From contig NZ_JAHTLF010000018.1 of the NCBI RefSeq assembly GCF_024614185.1, positions 779,821 to 843,820 of the forward strand: DNA of 64,000 nucleotides, in the 5' to 3' direction. The notes under the pieces are model-generated. The model was not told the origin of the DNA, made no database searches, and was given only the letters and a program-made list of their open reading frames with translations. How positions within the stretch are numbered: position 1 is the stretch's first letter; every line of letters begins with the position of its first letter. The DNA is from Nocardioides carbamazepini. GTDB taxonomy: Bacteria > Actinomycetota > Actinomycetes > Propionibacteriales > Nocardioidaceae. The position numbers were made by a program, and so were the translations under genes. Below are positions 1 to 9,207 of this stretch, in pieces.

Positions 1-662
1 ATGGTGGCGGTGAACCAGCCGTGCATCCCCTTCGGGGCGGGCTGGCGGCGGATGGTGATCGAGGCGCCCGTCGTGATGACGCCGTCGACGTTGGACGCCA
101 TGGCGACGTGGGCGCCCTTGGGTGCGATGTGCTTGCGGGCGGCGGCGGCGTTGCCGTTGACGTCGCCGGCGAGGACGGCGCGGCGGCGCCGGCGCAGCCA
201 GCGGCGAGACCAGCGCGCGGACGCGCGCCAGGCGCCCTTGTTGCGGCCCCGGGTGAGGATCCCGCCCGAGGGTCCGCCGGGCTCGAAGTGGACCGCGAGC
301 ACCGGCCACCGCTCCCACGTGCCGTCGTCCTGCTCGACCTCGAGGACGAGGATCAGGTAGCGGCGGGCCTGACGGCGCTTCTTCGTGAACGGCCCCCACC
401 ACGGCTTCGTCATCTTCTTCACCCGCACGCGGCGGACGCGGACGTCGTCGCGGACCAGGGCGGCGACGTCGTGCGCCTCGGCGCCGAGCTTGCGTGCCTG
501 CTTGGCGGTGAGGCCGTCGGTGGCGCGGACGAGGCGGTACCCGGCCGGGCTCTTGGTCAGGTGGTACGCCTCGGTCGCGATGCCGGCGTGCGCGCCGGCG
601 AGGGCGTCGGCCAGGTCGATGTTCTCGCCGGCGATGTTCCCGGCCCACAGGACGAGGGTCAT
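1..662 (-). CDS. Endonuclease/exonuclease/phosphatase-fold protein (3'-truncated by window edge)
   Basis: The reading frame starts with ATG at 662 and runs off base 1, giving about 220 residues without the C-terminus. The N-terminus (MTLVLWAGNIAGENI) and a Glu in a TEAYHL segment match the first strands of the EEP fold. A later VHFEPGG segment and GDVNGN resemble the family's His-containing strand and GDFN motif, and SNVDGVI resembles its C-terminal Asp motif. It would be a metal-dependent phosphodiesterase or nuclease, but its phage role is unknown. It overlaps the endolysin stop by ATGA, so it is translated with the lysis genes. The motif match is by eye only. Confidence 0.55.
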   Translation of the reverse strand, partial: MTLVLWAGNIAGENIDLADALAGAHAGIATEAYHLTKSPAGYRLVRATDGLTAKQARKLGAEAHDVAALVRDDVRVRRVRVKKMTKPWWGPFTKKRRQARRYLILVLEVEQDDGTWERWPVLAVHFEPGGPSGGILTRGRNKGAWRASARWSRRWLRRRRRAVLAGDVNGNAAAARKHIAPKGAHVAMASNVDGVITTGASITIRRQPAPKGMHGWFTAT

Positions 663-1297
663 CGCTTGTTGATCTTCCGCAGCTCGCGCAGCGCGGCCTT
701 GATCCGCTCGGCCTGCGCCGGGCCGGCCTCGGCGAGCTGGGCTCGGCCCTTGGCGATCATCTTCCGGATCCGCTTGGGCCGCTGCTTCTTCCGGGCCGGC
801 TCGGGGTTCCAGTCGTGGCTGGTGAGCCAGTCGTAGATGTCCTCGCCGGGGCAGGAGGTCGCCTTGTGGTCGCGGTGGCCGTTGACGAGCTGGCCAGCGC
901 CGCCAGCGCGCCGGAGCCAGCCGACGGCGGCGATCATGCCGCCCTTTCCGGCGTCGCTGACCCCGTCTCGCTCGCCGCCGAGGTAGCACACGGCGTACCA
1001 GTCGTCGTTGGCCGCGGTGTTGCCGTTGGCGGCCGACTTCACCCCGGGGCCGCGTCCCTCGTAGATGACGCCGTGGGGGCAGACGATCGCGTTGTAGGCG
1101 ATGTCCGCCCAGCCTCGGGTGTCGCGGTGGAACGCCTGGATCGACCGCACCTTGTCGACGCATCGGCCGTGTGGGAAGACGCCCATGTGCGGGCCCTCCC
1201 AGTGCAGGGTGACGCCCTTGGTCGCGCCGATCGGGTGGCTGGCTCGGGTCGCGCCGCGGGGCCGACTGCTCCACTGGGCGTAGGGGATGACGGTCAT
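659..1297 (-). CDS. N-acetylmuramoyl-L-alanine amidase (endolysin)
   Basis: This 212-residue protein has an Amidase_2/PGRP-type domain over about residues 1-160. The zinc ligands are visible as His32 (TLHWEG), His141 (NGHRDH) and Cys149 (TSCPG), and Tyr68 lies in the DIAYNA segment. It should cut the amide bond between muramic acid and the stem peptide at lysis. Residues 165-212 are Lys/Arg-rich and helical and may bind the cell wall or membrane. It overlaps the upstream membrane-protein gene and the downstream gene by ATGA on each side, forming a lysis cassette. No signal peptide is seen, so export probably needs a holin. Confidence 0.92.
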   Translation of the reverse strand: MTVIPYAQWSSRPRGATRASHPIGATKGVTLHWEGPHMGVFPHGRCVDKVRSIQAFHRDTRGWADIAYNAIVCPHGVIYEGRGPGVKSAANGNTAANDDWYAVCYLGGERDGVSDAGKGGMIAAVGWLRRAGGAGQLVNGHRDHKATSCPGEDIYDWLTSHDWNPEPARKKQRPKRIRKMIAKGRAQLAEAGPAQAERIKAALRELRKINKR

Positions 1298-1656
1298 GGC
1301 TTCTCCTGTCGGGTCTCCAGCGCCACGAGCCGGGCGTGCACGGTCGCGTCGGTGGTGGCGGCACTGGTGAGGTGGGCGTCGAGCTGGCCGCCGATGCGGG
1401 CGACGGCACGCGAGGTGTCGTCGCCGGTGAGGCGGACCTCGGCGACCTGCGCGGCGAGGGCGTCGATGTCGGCGCGGAGGTTGGTCTGGTGGCTGTTGGC
1501 GACGTGCTCGCGGGTCTGTTGGACAGGCTTAACGATCTGCTCGCGTAGCCAGGGCAGGGCGATCTTCCACATCGCCCCGGCGAGGCCGAGGATGGCGAGC
1601 AGGGCCCCACACACGGCACCGGCTCCGATGAGAGCGGCCTGGGTGGTGTCGGTCAT
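1294..1656 (-). CDS. Small membrane protein, putative holin
   Basis: This 120-residue protein has one hydrophobic helix near residues 6-30 (AALIGAGAVCGALLAILGLA), followed by a basic stretch and a long heptad-like helix. The shape resembles the DUF2746-type membrane proteins that sit next to endolysins in actinobacteriophages. Its place directly before the amidase, with an ATGA overlap, supports a role in lysis. A single transmembrane helix plus a coiled coil could equally fit a tail or membrane-interaction protein, so the holin call is an inference from position. Confidence 0.55.
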   Translation of the reverse strand: MTDTTQAALIGAGAVCGALLAILGLAGAMWKIALPWLREQIVKPVQQTREHVANSHQTNLRADIDALAAQVAEVRLTGDDTSRAVARIGGQLDAHLTSAATTDATVHARLVALETRQEKP

Positions 1657-1766
1657 CGAGTGCCTCTCGGTGAGGTGGGCGTCCGCCGCCAGGGCGTGAC
1701 GGCATGGCGGGGAGAGGTCTGTCGCGGCGGGAGGTCGGCGACGACCAGAGACGGTGGGGAGTGCGC

Positions 1767-3275
1767 CTACCGGGTGAAGAAGACGGCGTTCATGTTGACC
1801 ATCCCGAAGTTGGTGACACCGGCACCGCCTCCGGTCGCGGCGAGGAGCCGGAACTGGATCTGGTTCGCAGTCAGGCCCGGCGGGAAGTCAACGAAGGCGG
1901 AGAGGCTGGTACCGAGGGCTTGGATGGCGTCGTTGTGGTTGTGCACGTAGGACGTCGCGATCTCGACCCAGACCGCGCCGCCGTTGCCGGACCACCACAG
2001 CTTGTAGCCGACGGCCTGGTTTCCGTACTGGCAGCGGGCGTTGACGCTGGCGTTGATGTAGGCGCGGACTGCGCCGGCCGGCGGGGCGGGGACCATCCAC
2101 TTCGCGATCTCGATGTCGCCCGAGTTGATGCCGAGGACGATGTTGCCGCCGTTGACCGGAGAGGACGAGGCGTAGCCGGCGATCTCGCTGGAACCGCCTG
2201 AGGTCGCTGCAGCCATCGCGTCCACGGCAAGGTTGTTGACCCGCTCCAGCGCCGACTCGGGATCGCGTGCGGCGAGCCCGACCGGGTTGATCTGGATCTC
2301 GTCGTCGGTCCAGTCGTAGTCGGTGTCCCCGATGACGATGGTCGTGTTGTGTGCGACGCCGCGGGCATCGGGGACGCCGAGCAGGCGGATCGCGTCCCCG
2401 GCCTTGATGAGCGCGAGGTCGGCGATCCCGCCGCCCTTGGTGGTCACCTGGCCGCGGGTGAGGGTGAGGCCGTTGGTCCAGCCAGAGCGGCCCTGCTGCT
2501 CGTTCCAGATCGACGCAGCCTCTGCCTGTGCGGCGGCCAGGGTCATGGGCGCCCGGCCGGTGACTAGATCCTTGGGGGCCTCAATGCCGCCGGTCGGGGT
2601 GCTGGCCGGGTAGGAGGCGATGTCCTGGGCGCCGGTGGCGACGTTGGTGAAGCGCACGAAGACCCGGTCGACGCGGTCCTCGGACGCGGAGCCCAGGACG
2701 CCGGAGCCGGGGGCGACGTACCACTTCGGGTCGGACTCGTCGGTGGGCGCGATGGTCAGTTGACGCTGCTCGTTGACCAGCCACCGCGAGCTGTTCTTCT
2801 GTGCCCACACATCGAGCACGGACCGCACCGTGACCAGTCCGCTATCGGCGTCCCCGATCGGGGTGGTGCCGAAGGAGACGCCCCGCGTCCACGACAGCAC
2901 GCCACGGGCGATCGCCGCGTCGATGACCGTGTTCGGTGTCGTGCTGCTGTTGCCGGACCCGTCGAGCGACATCGCGGTCTCTGCGTCACGAGAGGCGCCG
3001 ATGGCGATGAAGCGGCCCTCGTCCCAGTCGGGCTCCTCGAGAGTGCCGGACCAGATCACGATCGGGCCGAGCATGATCTCCACCAGGGCGCCGTACACCA
3101 GTGCGGGGTGGCGCCAGTTGCGGACGAACGGGTTCGGCGGGATCACCCACGACGCCTCCCACGACCCGTTGGTGCGGGTCTTGTGCTCGAGCGCGCCCCA
3201 GCCCTGGGGGACGATCGTGGACAGCCAGAAGCCCCCGACCCGGACCTCGGGACGGGTGACGGTGCGCCTGGTCAT
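1767..3275 (-). CDS. Minor tail protein, tail-hub type
   Basis: The ATG at 3275 gives 502 residues and overlaps the stop of the upstream minor tail gene by ATGA. The N-terminal half has the pattern of siphophage tail-hub proteins (Gp37-like): an early beta-rich region with GPIVIWSGTLEEPDW, then a segment resembling hub domains that bind the distal tail. The C-terminal 150 residues (from about IAGYASSSPV) look like a beta-sandwich tip domain. It lies after the tape measure and another minor tail gene, in the usual tail-tip position. A longer frame extends upstream but only within the neighbouring gene. Confidence 0.75.
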   Translation of the reverse strand: MTRRTVTRPEVRVGGFWLSTIVPQGWGALEHKTRTNGSWEASWVIPPNPFVRNWRHPALVYGALVEIMLGPIVIWSGTLEEPDWDEGRFIAIGASRDAETAMSLDGSGNSSTTPNTVIDAAIARGVLSWTRGVSFGTTPIGDADSGLVTVRSVLDVWAQKNSSRWLVNEQRQLTIAPTDESDPKWYVAPGSGVLGSASEDRVDRVFVRFTNVATGAQDIASYPASTPTGGIEAPKDLVTGRAPMTLAAAQAEAASIWNEQQGRSGWTNGLTLTRGQVTTKGGGIADLALIKAGDAIRLLGVPDARGVAHNTTIVIGDTDYDWTDDEIQINPVGLAARDPESALERVNNLAVDAMAAATSGGSSEIAGYASSSPVNGGNIVLGINSGDIEIAKWMVPAPPAGAVRAYINASVNARCQYGNQAVGYKLWWSGNGGAVWVEIATSYVHNHNDAIQALGTSLSAFVDFPPGLTANQIQFRLLAATGGGAGVTNFGMVNMNAVFFTR

Positions 3276-5032
3276 GCCGCCATGTGGCCGAAGCCGCGCT
3301 CGTAGAACTCGATCTCGGACTGGGAGGCGAGCGAGCTGGTGGTGACGGTGTTGATCGCCATCGGGCCGGGCTCGAAGCGGTGCGCGCCGAAGGACTGGCA
3401 CTTCCAGTCCACGCAGACGCCGCCGGTGCCCTTGGCTCCCGTGCCGCCGTAGACCGAGGGGCGTGCCGCGCCGAGCTCGGGGGATCGGATCTCGAGCCAG
3501 GTCATCGAGTCGGAGTCCTGGAGCCAGGTCAGCGCACCGTCGTGGAGGCCGTGGAGCCAGCCCTCGTCGAGGGTCATGTTGGGAGTGCCGGTCAAGGTCA
3601 GCTCGACCATCTGGTCGGCTTCGGCCCGGATGACCGGCAGCGGGAGCGCGCCGAGGTTGAGGACCCTGGAGACTCCGCCCGTGGTCGGCACGGTGACCGA
3701 CCCGGCGACGGTGACCGAGGATCCGACCGTGAGGCCGCCGCTGCTGGACACCATCCGCGCCGACCAGCCGAACGACCCGGCGGTGCTCACCAGCATCTTC
3801 GCCATGAGCGCGTAGGTGCCCTCGGTGAGCAGCGACGCGGCGAAGCGGCAGATCATCGGGGTGGACAGCGTGTTGCGTGCCCCGGAGACCATGGTCGCGT
3901 CCCCGGTCACGGCCGCCGACGTGATGCGGTAGGGCCGCAGGGCGTTCTTCCATGCCAGGTTGCGCGAGGAGAACACGAGGATGTCGGTCCCCAACGCGGC
4001 GGGGGTGGCATCGAAGAGCCGGATCGCAGCCGTCGTGGGCGCCGACCCGGCGACCGTGACCGTGCGCGAGAGCTGGCGGTTGGTGCCTGATCCGGGGATG
4101 GTGTCGGTCCGCGAGATCTGCCGGACCGTCACGCGGGTCCCAAGGACGCCGAGAATCCCGCCTCGGACGTGCAGGGTGGTGAAGGACGGGGGCGGCCGGA
4201 AATAGCAGAGCGTTCCGCTCGTGGCGACCGGCTGAATGGGAACCCCGTCGATCCGGACGCTGATGTACTCCGGTCCGCCCACCCAGGAGTCAGGTGTGAG
4301 CTTCGCCTCGCCGGTCGCGTCGACCACGAGATAGGGCGTGGCGCCCATCGCCACGGCACCGTTGCGTTGGACGAATGACAGGGCAGAGCTGTGCTGGAAC
4401 TGGACGGCCTGGCCCGACTCGGCGAGCACCGGAGTGCCCGGCCACGTCTGCTGGTCGGTGGTGTATCCGGCGGTCCAGCCGGTCAGCGAGGTGCACGCGT
4501 CGATCGAGACCGTGGTCGGCGTCACCGGCGGAACCGGAAGCGCCGGAGCCACCGTCGTCTCCAGGCCACGCACGAACGGCAGGCACACCAGCGTGAGCAG
4601 GTAGTAGCGGAAGGCCCGCATCTCCTCGTCGAGGTCCCACGGACCCGAGTAGTCCCGCTCCAGCTCGGCGGCCACCACGTCGAACACGCACACCGGCGCA
4701 TCCTCGGCGGGCGGCGTGTACACCAGCGGCGCCTTCGCCTCGGCCAGCACCTGTGCGAACAGCGCAGCCTCGGCCGCAGCCAACGCCGGACCAGCGACCG
4801 CAGCTGTTCCCGGCGAGAACCGCAGATGGATCTTGATCTCCCGGTTGTCCCAACCCTCCAGGACCGCCAGCGACCCGTCGGTCAGCAGTGACTTGATGAC
4901 CTGGGTGATCGCCTTCGGGTTCCCCAGGCCGGTCTCATCGGCCATCGCGTGGATCAGGAAGCCCTCGGCAGGCGGCGCGGCCTCCGGGTCCATGAAGTCC
5001 AGCGCACCCCAGGAAACGTCAGCAGTCGTCAC
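3272..5032 (-). CDS. Minor tail protein, distal-tail-like
   Basis: This 586-residue protein is encoded between a small coiled-coil protein and the tail-hub protein. Residues 1-150 are alpha-helical; the rest is rich in Thr/Ser/Gly beta strands, including repeated VTVAGS-type segments, as in siphophage tail-tip proteins with carbohydrate-binding modules. The C-terminus (INTVTTSSLASQSEIEFYERGFGH) resembles actinophage distal tail proteins that contact the hub. No enzyme motif is visible. The ATGA overlap with the next gene supports co-translation. Assignment rests mainly on position and composition. Confidence 0.68.
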   Translation of the reverse strand: MTTADVSWGALDFMDPEAAPPAEGFLIHAMADETGLGNPKAITQVIKSLLTDGSLAVLEGWDNREIKIHLRFSPGTAAVAGPALAAAEAALFAQVLAEAKAPLVYTPPAEDAPVCVFDVVAAELERDYSGPWDLDEEMRAFRYYLLTLVCLPFVRGLETTVAPALPVPPVTPTTVSIDACTSLTGWTAGYTTDQQTWPGTPVLAESGQAVQFQHSSALSFVQRNGAVAMGATPYLVVDATGEAKLTPDSWVGGPEYISVRIDGVPIQPVATSGTLCYFRPPPSFTTLHVRGGILGVLGTRVTVRQISRTDTIPGSGTNRQLSRTVTVAGSAPTTAAIRLFDATPAALGTDILVFSSRNLAWKNALRPYRITSAAVTGDATMVSGARNTLSTPMICRFAASLLTEGTYALMAKMLVSTAGSFGWSARMVSSSGGLTVGSSVTVAGSVTVPTTGGVSRVLNLGALPLPVIRAEADQMVELTLTGTPNMTLDEGWLHGLHDGALTWLQDSDSMTWLEIRSPELGAARPSVYGGTGAKGTGGVCVDWKCQSFGAHRFEPGPMAINTVTTSSLASQSEIEFYERGFGHMAA

Positions 5033-5277
5033 GGTGTGACCTCCGGATCGATCGGCGGATCAGGTACGGGTGGGGACAGCACCGCGATCGCGGCGTCGAT
5101 CTCGACGACCTCGGCGCGACACGCGGCGAGGAACGCGACCGCCTCGTCCAGGCCGGCGCGCAGCTCGGTGACCCGCGCCTCCTGCACGCCGATCGAGTTC
5201 GGGCCGCCGGTCAGTACCGCGCGGCGAGCCACGAGAAGCGCGACCACGGGCCCCTGCTCGGGAGATGCTTCGGACAC
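5029..5277 (-). CDS. Small helical tail-region protein
   Basis: A GTG at 5277 starts 82 residues just after the tape-measure stop (5279-5281). A longer frame begins at 5382 but lies wholly inside the tape-measure gene. The central part (RVTELRAGLDEAVAFLAACRAEVVEIDAAI) is one amphipathic, probably coiled-coil helix, and the C-terminus is a Pro-rich tail. It overlaps the next minor tail gene by GTGA/ATGA-type coupling. I do not recognise a family; by position it is probably structural or an assembly factor. Confidence 0.6.
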   Translation of the reverse strand: MSEASPEQGPVVALLVARRAVLTGGPNSIGVQEARVTELRAGLDEAVAFLAACRAEVVEIDAAIAVLSPPVPDPPIDPEVTP

Positions 5278-5278
5278 G

Positions 5279-8200
5279 TCAGCCCCGCCTTCCGTTGCGG
5301 GAGCCGTTGCCAGCGCCCCTGTTGGTCTTCTTGCCGAACTGGTCACCTGCGGACTTGCCCGTCGCGTCCGGCGCTGCTGCAAGTAGCCGGTTGGCCTGCG
5401 CGAGCTCGGCTTTGACCTGGTCGAGACGTGCGTTGGTGCCTGCGAACTGCGCGCCGAACGCGGCGTTCATGCCAGCCGTCTGCGCCGCAGCCACCGCCAG
5501 CGCGCGGTCCTGGAACGCCCGCTCGTACTGGTCGAGCTGGTCCGCGCTGAGGTCCGACCAGGCGGCGATGGTCTCGTTGTCGGCCTCGGCCAGCAGGGCC
5601 GCGAGGGCGTCCTCGCTGAGGCCCTTGTCCCGCAGTTCCTGAATGTCGGCCGTCTGACCCTTCGCCGCCGCGGTGTCGCCGAGCAGCGTTGCCATGACGT
5701 CCTCGAAGCTGCTGCCCGCCGACCAGGGGTCCGTGGCCCCGAACAGGTCCGAGGTGAGCCGGCCCTTGATCACCTCACCGAGCGAGTCGGCCAGAGATTC
5801 CCGGGCACTGATCTCGTCCTCGATCTTCGACTTCGACTTCTCTAGTTCGGAAGCCCACTCCTTGACCGACTTCCCCAACGCGGGGAAGTACCCGAGGACG
5901 TTGTCGCCCTTGCGCGGGCCACTGGAGCCGGCCAGCGTCGAGACGATCTGCTTGCCCGCCGTGCCGCCACCCGCCGCAGTGCGCGGCGACGACAGGCCCC
6001 GCATCAGCATCCGCTCGACGACCTCCGCGCGCGACAGGCCCGCGTTGATGTCCTTGAGCTCCGGCCGGAACTGATCTGCCTGGCCCCGGCGGTTGGAGAT
6101 GACCTCCTCCAGCGGCGCCAGCATGTACAGCAGGTAGTCCCGGTACCCGCCACCGTCGTCGGGCACGGTCGAGCCCACCGCGGCACGGACCGGCCGGCCA
6201 CCGCCCCGGGGGATAGTGCCGCCGTCAGCGGGGTTGATGCCCTTCTCGGCCGCGTTGGCCGATCCCGAGGCAGCCGCCGCGCCGAACATCGCCCGCAACC
6301 GGGCGAAGGCGCCGGCCGCGTCGAGCTTGGCCGTGACCGTGACCGTCCGCGGCTTCGTGAGGTCGTTGAGCTGGTTCGCTGCGTGCTGGCGAGCGCGCTG
6401 GAAAGGGCCGTCGGCAAGGTCGATCGACGGCTTGGTCTTCTTCTTGTCCAGCCGGTCCAGATCACCGTCGACCGCGCGGCGCTTGTTGTCGAACGCGGTC
6501 GGGTCAGCGTCGATCTTCGGGGACGCGTTCGCGTTGCCGAGGTTCTGCAGATCCTCCTCGGCCTTCTTGGCGTCCTTGCCCATGCCGCGGATCTCGCCCC
6601 GGCCGTCGCCGAACGCCCCGTTCAGGCGCTTGATCGCGCCCTCGCCGGCGTTCGCCAGTCCCTCGACAGCCTGCGCGGCCGCGGGCCCCTGGTCGATCAG
6701 CTCGTCGATGATCGACTCGTTCAGGCCCTTATCGCGCAGGGTCTGGATGTTGTCGCGGAAGTTCGCGAGCGCGCGGACCTGTGCCTCGAACGCGTCGAGC
6801 CAGCCCGACAGCGAGAACTTGTCACCGGCGATCGAGTCCGAGAAGTCCAGGAACGACTTCGCCGACTCCCGGGCCGCATCACGGCTCGCCAGCAGCTTCG
6901 CCTGGATCAGATCCTGGCTCGCGGCCAGAGTGTCGGCCGAGGTCGCGGCCTGACCCGCGGCGGCGCCGGTGGCCTTGAGTGCCTCGGTGTAGCCGGGTAG
7001 GAGCTTGAGCAGGTCCTGCTTCGCCGAAGCGGACAGGTCCTCGGCCTTCGTCATGTCGTCGAACGCGCGCTTCGCCTCCTGGCCGCCAACGGTGGTGACC
7101 ATCTCGACCAGTGCCTGGTCCAGCGCCGCGGCGGCCTCCTTGGTCCGCTCGGCCTCGTCGCCCATGTGCTTGAGCTGGGGCACGAAGATGCCGGCGACGT
7201 CGCCGATGTTCACGCCGAGCAGGGAGGCATTTTCGGCCGCGCCGGCGAGATCCTCGGACAGGCCCCTGAGGCCGCCTTGGTTCGATGCCCCCAGCAGTTC
7301 CTTGAGGCTGCCGCCTAGCTCCTTCTTGAGGGCTGCGCTATCCAGGCGCTCCAGCGAACCCGCGAGCTTCTCGACGTCGGGCGCCGCGTCGCTGGCCGAC
7401 TCTCGGACGCCGTCGATGATCTGGGTGCCGAGCTGGATCCCGATCAGCGCGAGCGCAGCCTTGTGCACCATGCCCAGCGCGGCGGCCGTCCGGGGGCTCT
7501 GCGCGCCCATGGCGGCCAACTGGATGTTCGCGCCCTTGAGGGCCGCATCGAGACCGCGGGAAGCGAGCGAGAGGGCCGAGACCGCGGTGACGGCGGTCAT
7601 GATCGGGGTGCCGAGCGGGGAGTCGGCGATCGCCGCGATTGCGTCCGCCAGGGCTGCGATGGAGTCTAGGACTGGCCCGCCGAGCGGGGCGGCGGCCTCT
7701 GCGATCTGGAGGATGCCGTTCGCGATGGCACCGGTGGCCGCTGCCAACTTGGGGCCGGTCTCACTCACGTAGTCGAAGAAGCCCTCGACATCGGCGTCGT
7801 CGAGGTTGGTGGCCCAGTCGTCGAAGGCGCCGGCGGTGTCGACGAGCCACTTCCGGAGCCCGTCGTTGCCGGGGTCGCTGACCATGAGGAGCTCGGCGAG
7901 CCCGTGGGTCAGCGAGCCGAGCGCGGTGGACAGGTCGGTGACAGCTTCGGGGGCTTCGGTCTCGATGTACTCGAAGAAGTCGCGCCAGCGCTCGCCAGCG
8001 AGCGAGGCGGCACCTTCCGCGACCGCGTCACCGCCGGCCTTCGAGACGGCCTCAAGGATCCGCTCGATCCGTGGCGCCGCCTTCTCGAGCGAGGCGAGGG
8101 CGTCGGTCAGTCCGGGGAACCAGCCGCGGGCCGCGGCCTTCTGCAGGTCGCCAAGGACGGGGCGGAGCTCCTGGAAGCGGGCAACGAAGTCGCGCGCCTC

Positions 8201-8668
8201 GGGGGCGAGCTTCGCCATCGCCTGCTCGGCCTTCGCCAGGTTCTCGGCGGTCGGCTCCAGCCGGGCCGCCTCGACCGCCTTGAGCGCGTCACCCACGCCC
8301 TGCGCCGCGACAACCAGGGACAGCGCCCCGACCGTCGCCAGGCCGAACTGTGTGACGAGCCCGGCGACGCCCGCGGCCGCCACGGCACCGATCGGGGACG
8401 CGGCCGGCCCGAAGACGGCCACGAACCGCGCGAGCAGTGAGAGGCGACCGGAGAGCTGGTTGATGTCCGCGCTCGCGCGACGGGTGCTCTTCGAGACCCC
8501 GTCCATATCGCGCTCGACCGTGCGCGCGAACCGCGACGACATGACCGCCTGGCCTGACAACCGGTCCAACTCGTGGTTGAGCGTCGCCGTCGCACCGGCG
8601 CACCGCCTCATCGGACTGGAGAAGTCGTCATCCAGGCTGACGACGACGCGCTCACGGCGAGTGCCCAC
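5279..8668 (-). CDS. Tape measure protein
   Basis: This is the longest phage gene here, with about 1,129 residues. It is rich in Ala, Lys, Glu and long helices, has several hydrophobic stretches (for example PIGAVAAAGVAGLVTQF), and sits after the tail-chaperone frameshift pair. Its length sets tail length, and it scaffolds tail-tube assembly in siphophages. I chose the GTG at 8668 because GGGAGG lies five bases before it; a GTG two codons upstream (8674) abuts that sequence. The central region carries many coiled-coil heptads. No peptidase or lytic domain was recognised. Confidence 0.92.
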   Translation of the reverse strand: MGTRRERVVVSLDDDFSSPMRRCAGATATLNHELDRLSGQAVMSSRFARTVERDMDGVSKSTRRASADINQLSGRLSLLARFVAVFGPAASPIGAVAAAGVAGLVTQFGLATVGALSLVVAAQGVGDALKAVEAARLEPTAENLAKAEQAMAKLAPEARDFVARFQELRPVLGDLQKAAARGWFPGLTDALASLEKAAPRIERILEAVSKAGGDAVAEGAASLAGERWRDFFEYIETEAPEAVTDLSTALGSLTHGLAELLMVSDPGNDGLRKWLVDTAGAFDDWATNLDDADVEGFFDYVSETGPKLAAATGAIANGILQIAEAAAPLGGPVLDSIAALADAIAAIADSPLGTPIMTAVTAVSALSLASRGLDAALKGANIQLAAMGAQSPRTAAALGMVHKAALALIGIQLGTQIIDGVRESASDAAPDVEKLAGSLERLDSAALKKELGGSLKELLGASNQGGLRGLSEDLAGAAENASLLGVNIGDVAGIFVPQLKHMGDEAERTKEAAAALDQALVEMVTTVGGQEAKRAFDDMTKAEDLSASAKQDLLKLLPGYTEALKATGAAAGQAATSADTLAASQDLIQAKLLASRDAARESAKSFLDFSDSIAGDKFSLSGWLDAFEAQVRALANFRDNIQTLRDKGLNESIIDELIDQGPAAAQAVEGLANAGEGAIKRLNGAFGDGRGEIRGMGKDAKKAEEDLQNLGNANASPKIDADPTAFDNKRRAVDGDLDRLDKKKTKPSIDLADGPFQRARQHAANQLNDLTKPRTVTVTAKLDAAGAFARLRAMFGAAAASGSANAAEKGINPADGGTIPRGGGRPVRAAVGSTVPDDGGGYRDYLLYMLAPLEEVISNRRGQADQFRPELKDINAGLSRAEVVERMLMRGLSSPRTAAGGGTAGKQIVSTLAGSSGPRKGDNVLGYFPALGKSVKEWASELEKSKSKIEDEISARESLADSLGEVIKGRLTSDLFGATDPWSAGSSFEDVMATLLGDTAAAKGQTADIQELRDKGLSEDALAALLAEADNETIAAWSDLSADQLDQYERAFQDRALAVAAAQTAGMNAAFGAQFAGTNARLDQVKAELAQANRLLAAAPDATGKSAGDQFGKKTNRGAGNGSRNGRRG

Positions 8669-8733
8669 GCGCACCTCCCAGGGTCTTGTGAATGGAGCGC
8701 GGCAAAGTGGCCGCGGCGGGGAGCGGAAGGACC

Positions 8734-8747
8734 TACGCTGCGGGCAT
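8734..8747 (+). promoter_or_regulatory. Candidate -10 element of a leaderless lipoprotein mRNA
   Basis: TACGCT (8734-8739) fits the actinobacterial TAnnnT -10 pattern and ends six bases before the ATG at 8746. That spacing would place the transcript start at or next to the A of the start codon, giving a leaderless message. No good -35 hexamer is visible. Confidence 0.4.
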
Positions 8748-9207
8748 GGTGAACCTCGTGCGCGCGCTCGCAGTGGGGCTGCTTGCTGCCGTGATGGGCG
8801 GTTGCGGCGGCGCGGAGAAGTCAGCCGAGGCGCCGAAGCCAGAGCCGAGCCACGTCGAAACGGCCGACTGCCGGACTTCGACGACGGCGCTACTTGATGA
8901 TGCCGAGGCGGCTGCCGAGCAAACCGAGGCGAGTCAGGTTCTGCGATACGCCGAAGCGATCGCGGCGACCATCGAGAATGACCTCGGATGCTCGGCAGAC
9001 GTGCTGCGAGGTGTGATCGACGTTGTCACCGAACTGGAGAGCTTTCACGAAGCCCTGGCCGAGTGCGAACTCAGGGGACAGTGGTTCTCATTGCGTGATG
9101 ACGGCCAGCCCGACGAAGCTGGACCATGCGTTGAGGCCGACCGTCCTTTCGCTGACGCCAAGGCCAGCATTGTCGAGACCAGGAAGCTTGTGGACCTCGT
9201 GCGCTAG
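8746..9207 (+). CDS. Prophage-encoded lipoprotein (moron-type)
   Basis: The gene lies on the opposite strand to the surrounding tail operon, between the tape measure and the tail chaperones. The ATG at 8746 gives 153 residues with a lipoprotein signal: positive start (MVNLVR), hydrophobic core and lipobox VMGGC with Cys near residue 21. The mature part has several further Cys residues and helices but no domain I recognise. Own-promoter, reversed-strand genes in late operons are typical lysogenic-conversion genes. A surface lipoprotein could block superinfection, but that is inference. It overlaps the chaperone stop by four bases at its end (convergent). Confidence 0.7.
   Translation: MVNLVRALAVGLLAAVMGGCGGAEKSAEAPKPEPSHVETADCRTSTTALLDDAEAAAEQTEASQVLRYAEAIAATIENDLGCSADVLRGVIDVVTELESFHEALAECELRGQWFSLRDDGQPDEAGPCVEADRPFADAKASIVETRKLVDLVR

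Noticed and set aside
3284..4090. 268-codon plus-strand frame in the minor tail gene
   Set aside because: It is antisense to a minor tail protein and low in sequence complexity.
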